The notes beneath the pieces were generated by a model, which ran no database searches, had not been told where the DNA came from, and saw only the letters and a list, made by a program, of their open reading frames with translations. A stretch of DNA of 64,000 nt from Maniola hyperantus (Eukaryota > Arthropoda > Insecta > Lepidoptera > Nymphalidae): assembly GCF_902806685.2 (NCBI RefSeq), contig NC_048546.1, positions 2,108,001 to 2,172,000 of the forward strand, given 5' to 3'. A program made the position numbers and the translations under genes. Below, piece by piece: positions 23,356-34,139 of this stretch; positions within the stretch are counted from its first letter, which is position 1; the number at the start of each line of letters is the position of its first letter.

Positions 23356-26024
23356 GTAATATGTATAAAAGTCGAGTCGATGCGAGTCCGCCTCACACTT
23401 TACCGGTTTTTTAGGAGCGCCTATCTACTCGTATATATGTACATCGATGTCGACGGTGATATATGTATGTGCAACAACATACAACATGGCGAAATGTGGT
23501 TTCACTAGTTATTTTTAAGGGCCCTACAATATAATTCCACATACGACTCTTCAATATCGGGGCAAAAGCCCAAGGAACTTTCAAGAGAAGATCAAGTAAT
23601 AATCATTTGGCACATTCAGCCAACATTATCAGACCTCGACTGTACAATATGGAATGTAGAAATGGCACACACTGCACAGGTTAACAATACTTTTATGTTT
23701 AAGTTTAATAATATATAATTATAATTAGATATAATCATTCATGTACCTAGCTACCCCAACTCGGAACTAAGTTTGAATTAAAATTATTCAAAATGGTTCA
23801 AAAGCTTTAAACAAAATTAAAAGTATTTAAAAAAAAACAAGCAAAAATTTAAATACATATACATATGTACATATACAAAACTAACTCATTTGAACTTTCA
23901 TATTAAGATTTTGCACGTGGTAGTTAGCGAATTTAAAAATTTCATAATTTTCCAATTAGGACATACAATATGTTACCTTATTTATATTGACACAAGATTA
24001 TGTTAGTTGTCTGGTGCGCGCAAAACAAATAGTCAAAATTATAAGACTCATTTTGTTTCTTGAATATTTTAACTTAAACTTTAATTCCACTCGTAAAGTA
24101 TTTCTCTAAATTAACCTCATCTGTGTACATATTAACTCCCCTGTCTGACATCAGAACTTAAGCCACCAAAATAAAATTATAGACAAACATAGTTCCGCCA
24201 TCTTTTTCTTTTTTTACATTTTTTATCTGTGAACCACTACGAAATAATTGTGCTTTTCTTAATATTCTTATACATATTCCTACATCGATCGCCCTACCAC
24301 TAAAAATGAGTATTAATTATTTTTTAAATATCAACATATTATTTGATAATAATTGTAACATAAATCTTTAATCACATGATATAATATTTTTGTATGCTTC
24401 TCATTTATAAGCTCGCGTTTATACCACATGGTCTATGGTCATTCACTTAAGGTTTTTAATTTTTAAAATTAACCAACGTAATAGGTAGAATTTATATTAT
24501 TTTAAAATTAATTAAAACAATTTGTTAGAATTAACATTATTATTTAGAACAATAATTAACCAACGAAATTTTAATACAATTCACTAAATCTAAAAATTAT
24601 TATGCCACCATTCGGCAGGTTTTTCTTCAATTTTAAGCTTAGTATTAGAAAGTAAGCCATTCGAGGATCATATATACATACCTACACATATTTTTTTACT
24701 AAAACAGACATAAATCAAGCTATCCTTTTCCATATAGAAGATTGGGAGAAGGATAGCATTATATTTAGTCCTGAGTCAATGACTATCAATTATTAAATAT
24801 TAATTTTTAGAGAACCTTCTGCGATTGTAGGAATAATTAACTCTAGAATGAGCATTTAGGAATGTGTGCGTGCAAATCTTTGGCTCTTCACCAATTACAC
24901 TTGCTTTCATGTAAGTACATATAGGTACATCATACTAAGTATGATACATACTTTTTGATTATTTAATCATTAAATTATTTATAAGTCGTTATAATTTTCA
25001 TAGTTTCATGAATTGAAAATAATAATAAGTAATATACCAACAGTTACAATAATATCAAATGTAAATTTTTGTAAACAATTTCTCACTTTAATATTTTAGA
25101 CAAATTTCAATTCCTTTAGCGTCTCTCTATATGTATATAATACCACGAAACCATAGATTAAAGTAAGAGTATCTACGGTTTTTATTTTATTTTTTTACAC
25201 ACGAAAAAAATATTTTCAAAGTATTTTTCTCAATGATTTATTTTAATGCAATTTATCTATGACAAAATGGCGACAGTAGGTAAATAATCGATTGTTTCGA
25301 TATGTGTTAAAAAGCTGTTATAAAGCGATTAATCGTGTTCATTTGATTTTAATATCATTACAACTTTGATGAATAATCCCAAATAAAAAGATACAAGTAG
25401 TCATTGATTTATTATTTATTTGTGATTTATTTTATTTTCATATATTTGGGGGGCTACGCTAGTTGAATATCTGGTATATATCTGTGATTTAAGGTAATTA
25501 ATATCACGATTTTATTTTGAACTAATCTTCTAATCATTTAGTTTGATTATTAATTTATTAGTTATATTTATAATACTAATATTATTACAATTACCGTCTC
25601 TCATATGTATTTATCATTCGAATATCTTTAAATGGTCACTAACGTCCGAAATTAATAATAATAATTCATATGTAATAAATTACTTAGCAATATTGTTATT
25701 TGTCAGAAAAGACTGTACAATTTTTACAAATAACAAGGTTGCTAATAAACTTATCGGCAAAAAACGATTAATTTTATTATTACTTTCACCCGTAAAAAAC
25801 ACATTATAAAACTTAAAATAATGTAAATAATTTTTTAATAAGGATATAATATAGCTAGTTAGACATTTAAAAGTCGCACAAGGCATAGGAATCATAAAGT
25901 TAATTTATGCTAACTAAGTACTAAAAAAATACATAAAAAAATAAACAAAATGTATAAAGAATACAAGAGTATAAGTAACAAAATCGATTGCACCAATGTG
26001 ACGATAATTCTAATTGAAATATGA
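23356..26024. other. AT-rich, element-poor stretch without recognised gene
   Basis: Very AT-rich, with many short ATTTA and TTAATT runs. No exon with splice signals and coding composition was found. The open frame at 25543-25809 is low-complexity and AT-driven. Confidence 0.45.
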
Positions 26025-26700
26025 AGAATTCTACTTGCAAGTGCTTGATCAAAATCTACTTGCAAGTACAAGTATTTCACTTCTAGAAGTCTATTTGCAA
26101 GTGTTTAAAGCTATTTCTAGAAGAATTCTACGGCATGAACGCAAGTGCTGATGACAAAAGTTCTACTTGTAAATATTTGAGGACTAGAAAGCACTTGAAG
26201 CAAGTATTCTATGACTTGTACTATATATCCTACTCGCTTGTGATCTATGCCAACAATTCTACATGAAAGTATAGAATTAAATTGTCTTTAAAGACAAGAT
26301 TTCTAATTGCAAGTGATTCCATGGCAACAATGATTCTACTTGCAAATGTATGAAGGAAACACTTCTACTTGCAAGTAAGTAGATGAGGAGTGTTGCATCG
26401 TCAGAATTCTACACGCAAATGCACAACAAGAATTCTTCTTACAAGTGAACCACGACAAGAATTCTACTTATTAACACCACGACTAGAATTCTACTTGGTG
26501 TTTTCACAGCAAGAATTCTTCTTACGAGTACCACAAGAATTCTACTTGCAAGTGTATCACTAGAAGAAGTGTACCACGACAAGAATTCTACTTGGTGTTT
26601 ACACAGCAAGAATTCTATTAAAAGTGTTTCCGTGATATGAAATTTGCTTAGGTCTACTTGCATTTGTATGTGTTCGACGTCCAGAATTCTACTTGAATTG
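26025..26700. repeat. Degenerate satellite built on AGAATTCTACTTGCAAGTG
   Basis: Motifs of the form AAGAATTCTACTTG, often followed by CAAGTG, recur irregularly every 20-60 bp with many variants. They are two fused palindromes (AGAATTCT and CACTTGCAAGTG). The block starts just beyond the poly(A) signal of the neighbouring - strand gene. A second block lies at 27765-27910 inside that gene's last intron. Confidence 0.85.
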
Positions 26701-26741
26701 ATGTTTTTTTTTAGGAATTTGTCTGCATTCGCTTACTTTGC

Positions 26742-26747
26742 TTTATT
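26742..26747 (-). terminator. Poly(A) signal of the 171-aa gene
   Basis: AATAAA on the - strand, 58 bases past the stop codon. Confidence 0.6.
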
Positions 26748-26804
26748 TATCGTCTTGAACTAGTTTTACGCTTTCGTCGTCGTGTCGGCCGCTGTGTGGT
26801 CGTC

Positions 26805-26894
26805 TCAAAGGCCGCGGGTGTTGAAGTATAGAGAACCTTTCAGTTTGTTGCGCGCTCGGCTTTTTACTAAGCGCCGTGCGGAGATGGCTTTCAC
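26805..26894 (-). CDS. Unknown 171-aa gene, exon 6 (stop codon)
   Basis: Acceptor ATATTCAG. 29 codons with a very basic composition, then TGA at 26807-26805. AATAAA on the - strand follows at 26747-26742. Confidence 0.7.
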   Translation of the reverse strand: MKAISARRLVKSRARNKLKGSLYFNTRGL

Positions 26895-29800
26895 CTGAAT
26901 ATTACAAATATTACGGTCAAAATTTAAAGAATATTAGTTTACTGATCTATCAACGCCTCGCAAAATTCAACCTATAAAAGCGTACCCTAGAGGTTGAATT
27001 TTTAAAAAAGCGTTTTAGCGGATGTCTACGTCATAATAACTATCCGCATGCCAAATTTCAGTCCAGTGCGTGGTTTGACCTGTGCGTTGATAAATCAGTC
27101 AGTCAAGGGCTAACTTGTACATAGGAATTTTAAAAAGTCAGATTTTCCTTTTATAAATTACTATCGGATACCCGTCGTGTTAATACGCTAAAGAAAAAAA
27201 AATCCGTATTTCTTTTTTTTCCTTGTCTAAACCTATATTCGCATGATTGCCTTTCCTGTTTGGGGCACATCGGTTGGATGGGTTTAAAATCTATAACGGA
27301 CACAGGTTAAAACATTTTTTGTGTTTTTTAAATTAAGATAATATAAATCAAACCTGGTAAAGACAGTGGTCGTCCACATAAGCTCAAATCGTGTGACCTC
27401 GGCGACACTGATCGGGAAGAGCGGGGTCTGCTCGGAGTGTTGTTATTTTTGTTTTCCTCGTTCCTGTTACCCCGGCGAGGGGACCGAACCGGTAGGAGTT
27501 CCTGGATGGGAGGTTTTTTGTGTTTTTTAGGGAAGTATTGATAAAAATTGGTATAATAGGCTAAAAATTAATACTATTTAACTAAATACATAGTTTCGTA
27601 ATGTGATTACACTACACTACATGAAATGAATTTCAAATAAAATGAACAAAATAATAAGATGTGTGAAGCAAAGTAATGAATAATGCGAACTATTCAAGGT
27701 TTAGTAATCAAAAATCAAATGAAATGATGAAAATGAAAAAAAATCGACACAATAAATCGACGACAGTAATTCTACTTACAAGTGTAGCACTACAAGAATT
27801 CTACTTGGTATTTCCACAGCAAGAATTCTACTTACAAGGTACTACAATAAGAATTCTACTTGGTGTTTTCATAGAAACAATTCTACTTGCAAGTGTTTCC
27901 ACGAAAAAGAACAGAGACAGAGTAAGGGTTGATTCAAATGATATAATTGAAACAAAGCGAATTTCTTAACATTAGAAAACATATTAAATAAAAAGCCTTT
28001 ATCTCTAGCCACTACATAAAACATACCGAGAAAAAATCACGATTTTTTTGCACGAAAAAATAGGTGTGATTTACTTACGTGTTAGAAATAGGTCATTATG
28101 CTATATAAAATTTAGAAATTCGCTTCGATTCGCGGCCAATGTAACCAGCCCTAATATAACAAGTTAAATCAAGAAGAAATTATTAAAAAACTAGATGATG
28201 CCCGCCTCTTCGTCCGCGAATGTAGGTTTTTAAAAATTCCGTGGGAACTCTTTGATTTTCCGGGATGAAAAATAGCCTGTCCTTCCCGGGATGCAAGCTA
28301 TCTCTGTACCAAATTTCATTAAAATCGGTTGAACGGATGGGCCCTGAAAAGATAGCAGACTAACAGACAAAAATTATTAATTATTCTCTGAAAATACTCT
28401 CTACTCTAAATCTCGACACCTGTAACATGCAAAAGCTCCCAACGCCCAAAAAAGTGCGAAATTCCAGCCGGAATATCTACTATCGAGACCCCCGCTCCGC
28501 GCAATCTGATATGCCTTTACCTACCCCTAGTTTTTTTTAATACGTTTGAAAAACCGCTTCAAGAGAGTGACATAGGCTACATTTTATCCAGGAACATAAT
28601 ATAGTTTGCACGGGATTTTAAAAACCTAAAATCCACGTCCGCGTCCGCGTGGACTACACAAATTTTAAACCCCTATTTCACCCCTTAGGGGTTGAATTTT
28701 CAAAAATCCTTCCTTAGCGGACGCCTACGTCATAATAGCTATCTGCATGCCAAATTTCAAACCGATCCGTCCAGTAGTTTGAGCTGTGCATTGATAGATC
28801 AGTCAGTCAGTCAGCTTTTCGTTTTATATATTTAGATATCATTGGATTGAAGGCTGGAATTTCACACCCTATAGGATAATCTAGACAGGACAACACAAGA
28901 ATAATTAAAGACATTGTTAGTAACCTTTTCGTGTGAATTGACCGAGCAAGCGCTATATGAGACGGGCGCGTCCGTGAAGTCGAACGCGCTCGACGCGCGG
29001 TACGACAGAGACTCTGCGTCCGAGCGACGGGAGAGAATCGTTAGTATGCTTTAGACCTTATTATGTTAATATGTTATACATTCTAAGGCGCTTAGGGCCC
29101 TTTCACAATACTTGCGATGCGACGTCGCACCCCAAGTACTGTGGAAGAGCCCTTACATAACACCGCAGTGCGAAAGGGAAACGCCCATTCGTCAAAGGGT
29201 TTTTGGCCAAAGTGCATCCATCAATGAAATTAATGAAAGGCATTAGGACTGAGAGCACAGATCAAGAAACAAGCACTATTTTGGACATCGAACTCAGAGG
29301 AACTTTTATAAACCTTTTTGTTTATTTGTTTTCTCAGTAACAATTAGTGCAATGCCTACATTGCCAAGATTATCATTACGAGTGTTACGCACAAACCGTT
29401 ACGAGCAATATTTCAGTCAATAAATAAATAAATATTTCAGTAAATAAGTTTTTTTTTTGTATTCATAACATGAATTTTGGCCAAGAATGGGCGTTTCCCA
29501 ATTCCCTTTCGGAGCCTAATGGCATACACAATATTGTGGTGCGACGACGTTATTGCAAGAACGATGTCACACCGTAACGCGATGCGATGACGCAATGCAA
29601 AAATTTCGTCGCACCAGGCAACGTACAACTAGATCTTATCCATTTTCATCTATTATGAACCTGTCGATTAAGGACCCCAGGGTTGGAAAAAAAGTTAAAT
29701 AAAAATGTTTAAAATTACTTTTTTATCAAAACAATTGATTGTTTAAAAACATTTGTTTAATTAAATGTTAAACTTTAAAACAATGTCAACCCTGGACTTC

Positions 29801-32365
29801 AAGTCGACTGAAAACGCGTCGTCGTATCGCAGATTTATACGTTGCGGCAGCGCAAGCGCCAATGTTACAAATTTTAGTTAGTAAAAACGTACAAATAGCA
29901 TGACTACCCCTGTAGATACGAGTGAACACTGTATTACAGTGAGTTCCCCCATTCCTAAGTACTTAGTTTTAGGTAATTAATGTGTTAAAAGTTTGTGTTG
30001 GTTTAGTGTTCTTTATATCTGTGTGAATACACTCTGAACAAAATTTTCTTTATAAAAATAATTAGAAAGTTAGTTTTAGCCTAGTCTATGATTTATTGAT
30101 GAAATAATGCTGGTAATTAGAGACAAAAAATATAAAGTAGGTAAAGCAGGAAGGTGTTAATTTCTTTATTGATCATGCCATTTACTTTTAATTTAATAAA
30201 ATTTATGTTTGATAATAAAATATATTAAGAATAAACTCATTATCATGGCCAATATCGATCCGTTTTTTCATAATAATATAATATAAAATAACAACTGAAT
30301 CATCATCTCAACCCACCGCCTTCCGACTACTGTGCGACAAGGCGCGTGGCGAAAATCGGAACTAACGTTGCCGTCAAGTGTCCCCTTTGTTCTTGTTTGA
30401 ATATTCTAAGCCTTTGTTCTCCAACAGCGCCCCCCCCTGTCATTTCATTCATGTGCCTAGAGACCCTTGTCGCACAGGTTTCAGCTCAGACTGAGAAGGA
30501 TTTAGGCAATAGTCCACCACGCTAGCCAAGTACGACTTCACACACTTTTGAAAAAATTATAGAAAACTCTCAGGCATGCAGATTTTCTCACAATCTTTAT
30601 CTTCAATGTTAACCATAATGTTCTCAAAGGTGTGTAAAGTCTCAATCTGCACTTAGCCAGCATGGTGAACTTTGGTCTAGAACCTTCTCATTTTGTGAGG
30701 AGACCCGTTCTCAGTAGTAGGCTGGCAATGGGTTGATGATGATGATTATGAATAATTGGGGTTTAGATGAGTTTGGTTGTATACAGCAAAGAGCAACCGC
30801 CGAGTTTCTTGCTGGTTCTTCTCGGTAGGTACAGCATTCTGAACCAGTAGTAAATTAAATTAGTTGACGATTCAAAAGCACTTGTAAAAGTTTACTTGAA
30901 TAAAAATATATTCTATTCTATTCTACATACCGTGTGGCCAGCAACTAGTAGGGGGAGGTGATCTAATTAAATGTTCATGGACTTCTTTGAGTGTCATCGG
31001 ATCATCTTCTACAAAACTGAGAGCCGTGCTACCAAACTCCTGAAAAGTTATAAACTAGAATTAAGTTTAATCAGTAGTCAGAAATAACAAAACGCATAAG
31101 AATTAGTATTATACTAGAAATTACATTATTTATTTTATTTTTTATTTATTAGTAAAGATGCACATATATTTGAAAAACACCACACAAATATTTAAAAAAT
31201 AGATAAGTAGTTCCCACTTAATAACTAAACCAGAAAACTCTAAAAGTTATAAGTTGGCCATTTGCGTAGGTGGTGTATCTGACTCCTAACTAGTTTGCCT
31301 GTGTCTAGGATAAAAATAAACATTGCTAAAACTAAATATACAGCATCAAAATGTAGCTTTTAAAGGTTCATAACTTGACGCTTTACTAGACTGTGTTCCA
31401 AAATGTTTTAACTTTAAATCCCACCAATGGGATTGTAGCTATAGGTTCTATAATAACCTCATACATACATACTCCTGTAAAAAACCTAACTCACAGTATA
31501 AATCCTAGGATTCTACAGTGAAAAATAGGATTTATTAATTCATAATGATAAAAGTGTGTGATGATTATTATTTTCAGACTTTTATCAGCATTCAGTTGGT
31601 AAATCCTATCTGGCCCAAATTGATAGACCTAAAAGTGGTACCATCAATTTCTGCAAGGCACATTATGGAAATGATTAATGAGTACAATAACTAGATATGC
31701 TTTTAAGTTTTATTATAACACTAGCTGATGCCCGCTACTTCATCAGTGTGGAATTAGATTTTCCAAAACACCGTCGGAACTCTTTGATTTACCGGGAGAA
31801 AAAGTAGCCTATGTCACTCTCAAGGTCTTTATACCCCTGCAAAAAATCACGTCAATCTGTTGCACCGTTGCAACGTGATTGAAGGACAAACCAACAAACA
31901 ATTCGCATTTATAATTACTGATGTTCAATCTTAAAAAAATTAGTGAAGTGTAATATTTTGTAAAGCAAATTACCTGTGACATTAATATAGTATCATCAGA
32001 TTCACATTCATCAGCGTGACTGTCTATCAAACTTTCCCTGCTCGCCATCACTTGCTGCAACGATTATATCACGAGTTAATGACCAACACATTACATACAA
32101 GCAGAATTAGCTTACATAAGGTCTTTGGTGTATGTACTTACTTGTAAATATGGATTATCTTGTCTAGAAAGCCGTAACGCTTCCATATCCTGGGCTATGT
32201 TCCTCGTACGGCCAGGGGTCAGTAAAACAGCAGGCGAACCACTCATATTTGGGCCCAAAACTAAAAAAACCAACGAACATAGATTATTTTCGTAAGCACG
32301 ATGTTCATCAAAATAATACCCCAATTTAGAAACGCACCAGACAGGGAATCGTTACTGCCTTGCAT
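26805..32365 (-). CDS. Six-exon gene for an unrecognised 171-residue protein
   Basis: Joined CDS on the - strand: 32365-32338, 32260-32142, 32054-31974, 31039-30931, 29013-28925, 26894-26805. These total 516 nt (171 codons plus TGA), with every intron bounded by GT/AG and every phase matching. The start ATG has A at -3 and begins MQGSNDSLS. The middle is acidic with SP/TP sites (LLTPGRT, IRSPPPTS), and the C-terminus is strongly basic (KAISARRLVKSRARNKLKG). There is no signal peptide or membrane segment. A small nuclear or cell-cycle protein would fit that composition, but I do not recognise the family. It lies 1.57 kb downstream of haspin on the same strand. A poly(A) signal follows at 26747-26742. 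Confidence 0.75.
26950..27160 (+). mobile_element. SINE, family 2, partial
   Basis: It matches the body of family 2 copies (GGTTGAATTTTTAAAAAAGCG, GCGGATGTCTACGTCATAA, CAGTCAGTCA). It lacks the usual head. Confidence 0.6.
27765..27910. repeat. Second block of the AGAATTCTACTTG satellite
   Basis: Same motif as 26025-26700, about five copies. It lies in the last intron of the 171-aa gene. Confidence 0.8.
28187..28375 (+). mobile_element. Dispersed repeat, family 3 (GATGCCCGC...)
   Basis: Shares CTAGATGATGCCCGC at the head, CCGTGGGAACTCTTTGATTT, and AAATCGGTTGAACGG with other family 3 copies (8955-9180, 31725-31935, 34225-34435, 44930-45125, 48088-48303, 62432-62640). This is a common SINE-like repeat of Lepidoptera. 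Confidence 0.7.
28625..28836 (+). mobile_element. SINE, family 2
   Basis: Reads from GTCCGCGTGGACTACACAAA through CCTTAGGGGTTGAATTTTC to ATCAGTCAGTCAGTCAGC and a TATATATTTAGA tail. Confidence 0.75.
28925..29013 (-). CDS. Unknown 171-aa gene, exon 5
   Basis: A textbook TACTAAC branch site (about 29046-29040) and a pyrimidine run precede the CAG acceptor. The exon is GC-rich amid AT-rich intron and encodes SLSYRASSAFDFTDAPVS. The donor is AAG|GTTACT, the weakest in the gene. Confidence 0.7.
29098..29630. repeat. Element with inverted GC-rich ends
   Basis: The segments around 29180-29195 (GAAAGGGAAACGCCCATTC) and 29485-29510 are inverted copies. TGCGACGTCGCACC-type motifs occur at the outer ends. 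It lies in an intron of the 171-aa gene. A degenerate MITE is likely. Confidence 0.5.
30300..30620 (+). mobile_element. SINE, family 4, split by a MITE
   Basis: The family 4 body (ATCATC...CAACCCACCGCC, then GGCATGCAGATTTTCTCAC) is interrupted at 30334-30477 by a MITE. Confidence 0.7.
30334..30477. mobile_element. MITE inserted in a SINE
   Basis: Ends TGTGCGACAAGG and CCTTGTCGCACA are inverted repeats. The interior is nearly identical to the element at 23194-23355. Confidence 0.8.
30620..30745 (-). mobile_element. SINE, family 4, partial, opposite orientation
   Basis: It reads as the reverse complement of the family 4 head (GGTGTGTAAAGTCT...ATGGGTTGATGATGATGA). Confidence 0.65.
30780..30905 (-). 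mobile_element. LINE 3' tail fragment
   Basis: Matches the fragments at 11930-12065, 56570-56715 and 63655-63745 that share AAGAAACTCAGCGG and TTTACAAGTGCTTTTGAA. Confidence 0.6.
30931..31039 (-). CDS. Unknown 171-aa gene, exon 4
   Basis: Acceptor AACTTTTCAG, donor ACG|GTATGT. 36 codons plus one base, including DDPMTLKEVHEHLI. Confidence 0.75.
31725..31935 (+). mobile_element. Dispersed repeat, family 3
   Basis: CTAGCTGATGCCCGCTACTT at the head, GGAACTCTTTGATTTACCGG in the body, and a CATTTATAATTACTG end. Confidence 0.7.
31974..32054 (-). CDS. Unknown 171-aa gene, exon 3
   Basis: 27 codons in phase 0 between acceptor GTTGCAG and donor CAG|GTAATT. It includes an acidic run (HADECESDD). Confidence 0.7.
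32142..32260 (-). CDS. Unknown 171-aa gene, exon 2
   Basis: Acceptor GGTTTTTTTAG, donor CAA|GTAAGT. It encodes the segment around SPAVLLTPGRTRNIAQ. Confidence 0.75.
32338..32365 (-). CDS. Unknown 171-aa gene, exon 1 (start codon)
   Basis: ATG at 32365-32363 in context GAAAATGC; nine codons plus one base; donor CTG|GTGCGT. Confidence 0.65.
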
Positions 32366-33282
32366 TTTCCACTTAAAACGTCCTAAACCAATTTAATACA
32401 CGCGAAATTCATTAAAACTCTTTAGAAAGGCGTTTTCGCTTTGTAATGATATTTACTCTACTGTTATGTATTATACTATGACGGTACCGTTATAAATGCA
32501 CTTGTAACATAAATAAAAATTACTTTCGATGGCGGATAAATAATTTTATTGTATTTTTATGAGCAAAAATTGCAAAAATGTGCGAAAAATGTGAAATGAC
32601 TGATAAGCAACTGACAGATAGCTTAGAAAATTTGCAATCTATGTTCAGGTCACAGAGTACATTGGTTCAGGCCATGTTCAGGCCATGATCCGTGTCATTC
32701 TGCCTGAAGTAGAATAGTCCATAAAATATAGTCCTTAATAATAATTAAGGTTCATTCAAGGACTATAATGAATAGTCCTTATATCAAAGATATTAAAAAA
32801 AATGAAATGAGAACGAACATCTGTTTTTTTGGTTTGAGCTAGCCGCCAAAGGTCTTAATAAATTATTACTTCCTAAATCCATGGGGTAGGTAGCTATTTC
32901 CAAATATTCTTCGAGCGCGTATATGAAATGCCATGAAATCTATCGCTAAGCAATGAACTATTTTAATGAGATGAAGCCACAAATTATTAACACGCTCTGT
33001 TGAAGACATACCAATGTACTCTGTGGTTGGAGTGCACAAATCGACCGAAAAGAGTTGAATTTAAATGAGGGCGTCACTTTCGTTCACAGGAACAAGATGT
33101 AACCTGTGTGTGAATGTGTAACACCCACCATCTTTGCAACCTTTTATTTCTGGTCGGTGTTTGCAACCTAAACAATAAACATACCTATTTGATATTTTTA
33201 ATAAATTATGAAAAACACTGGAGAATAGTAATAATAGATACCTCGTGTAAGTGTATCAAATTACTTCAAACTCCATAACATT
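32366..33282. other. Intergenic stretch upstream of the 171-aa gene
   Basis: It should hold the promoter of the - strand 171-aa gene near 32370-32470. No TATA box or other signal stands out. A small inverted repeat around ATAGTCC occurs at 32715-32775. Confidence 0.4.
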
Positions 33283-33541
33283 CTATCTAAAACTTTTACA
33301 TCGACATGCATCGGTGAATCCCCTTCTGTGGATAGCTATGAACTCTCGTTTCGGAGTTCTAAAGAGTTCGAGGGGTTTTAAGGGCGGACTAACGGAATAA
33401 CCCACTTCACGGAAAACGACATTTTGAGATAAGAAGAAAAGACTAGGTATAAGAGAACATTTTGAGAAAAAGACCTTCCGAGAAATGGCAAAAAGGACGA
33501 GAAAAGGCCAATCGGGCGGTGGCTCGAGCAAAAACGGTCTA

Positions 33542-33871
33542 TCAATAATTTGGTTTATCTGCTAAATACATCTCTCCACTCCGCTTCAATGGATTGGTAC
33601 TAGGCTTACTACCCTTAAATAATAAATGAAACAACAAAGTATAGTATATGAATTTATTTAACCTGAAAGGCACTGCCTTAACTAAGAAGGCCTCTCTATA
33701 CGGATACCGGTTTATAGCGACAACAATATTGTAAATACCTTCGGCTAGAACTTCAACAAATTTATCAAAGCAAACATTCCTATTTACATCATGATCATAA
33801 TAATAATTCACGAGTAATGCGTCACTAGTTTTATAACAATCACATGCAATGCTAACAGTATAGTCGACCAT
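33542..33871 (-). CDS. Unrecognised 109-codon open frame just past haspin
   Basis: It starts with ATG 66 bases after the haspin stop codon on the same strand and runs to a stop at 33542. Composition is protein-like, not low-complexity (VCFDKFVEVLAEG, AINRYPYREAFLVKAVPF). It has no signal peptide and no family I recognise. It could be a second small gene in the haspin 3' UTR, a decayed domesticated element, or chance. A - strand AATAAA near 33658-33653 falls inside it, which argues against one long translated product. Confidence 0.3.
   Translation of the reverse strand: MVDYTVSIACDCYKTSDALLVNYYYDHDVNRNVCFDKFVEVLAEGIYNIVVAINRYPYREAFLVKAVPFRLNKFIYYTLLFHLLFKGSKPSTNPLKRSGEMYLADKPNY
33653..33658 (-). 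terminator. Candidate poly(A) signal for haspin
   Basis: AATAAA on the - strand about 280 bases past the haspin stop. Other AT-rich candidates exist, so it is tentative. Confidence 0.35.
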
Positions 33872-33937
33872 ATTGAAATATTATACTTGAAATACTTAAA
33901 CGTTTTTGTTAATCTAGCATAGTTTTTAATTTGTTCC

Positions 33938-34139
33938 TTATAGTTCGTTGTCAGTGAGTACGTATTGGACGGCGCTACCGTAGTCCAGGATTCGATTCTT
34001 GATCTCCTTCAGCTTGGCTATGTAGTGTTTGTGTATCTTCGTGTTAGTTCTGGTGTAGCGGAGGGCCGTTATCATCTTATCCACAGTGTAGTGCAGCCAC
34101 AGTATGTTCGTGTAGGGCTCGAAATTCTTCCAATCATTA
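33938..34139 (-). CDS. haspin: Haspin exon 12 (stop codon)
   Basis: Acceptor ACTTGTTACAG. Contains NFEPYTNILWLHYTVDKM, a haspin C-lobe signature, then a helical tail and TAA at 33940-33938. Confidence 0.96.

Noticed and set aside
26025..26700. Heat-shock element cluster (GAA/TTC repeats)
   Set aside because: GAA and TTC abut directly in most copies instead of keeping the two-base spacing of heat-shock elements.
28900..29055. + strand terminal exon in the GC-rich patch
   Set aside because: The - strand reading has a branch site, acceptor, correct phase and better peptide, and fits the six-exon gene.
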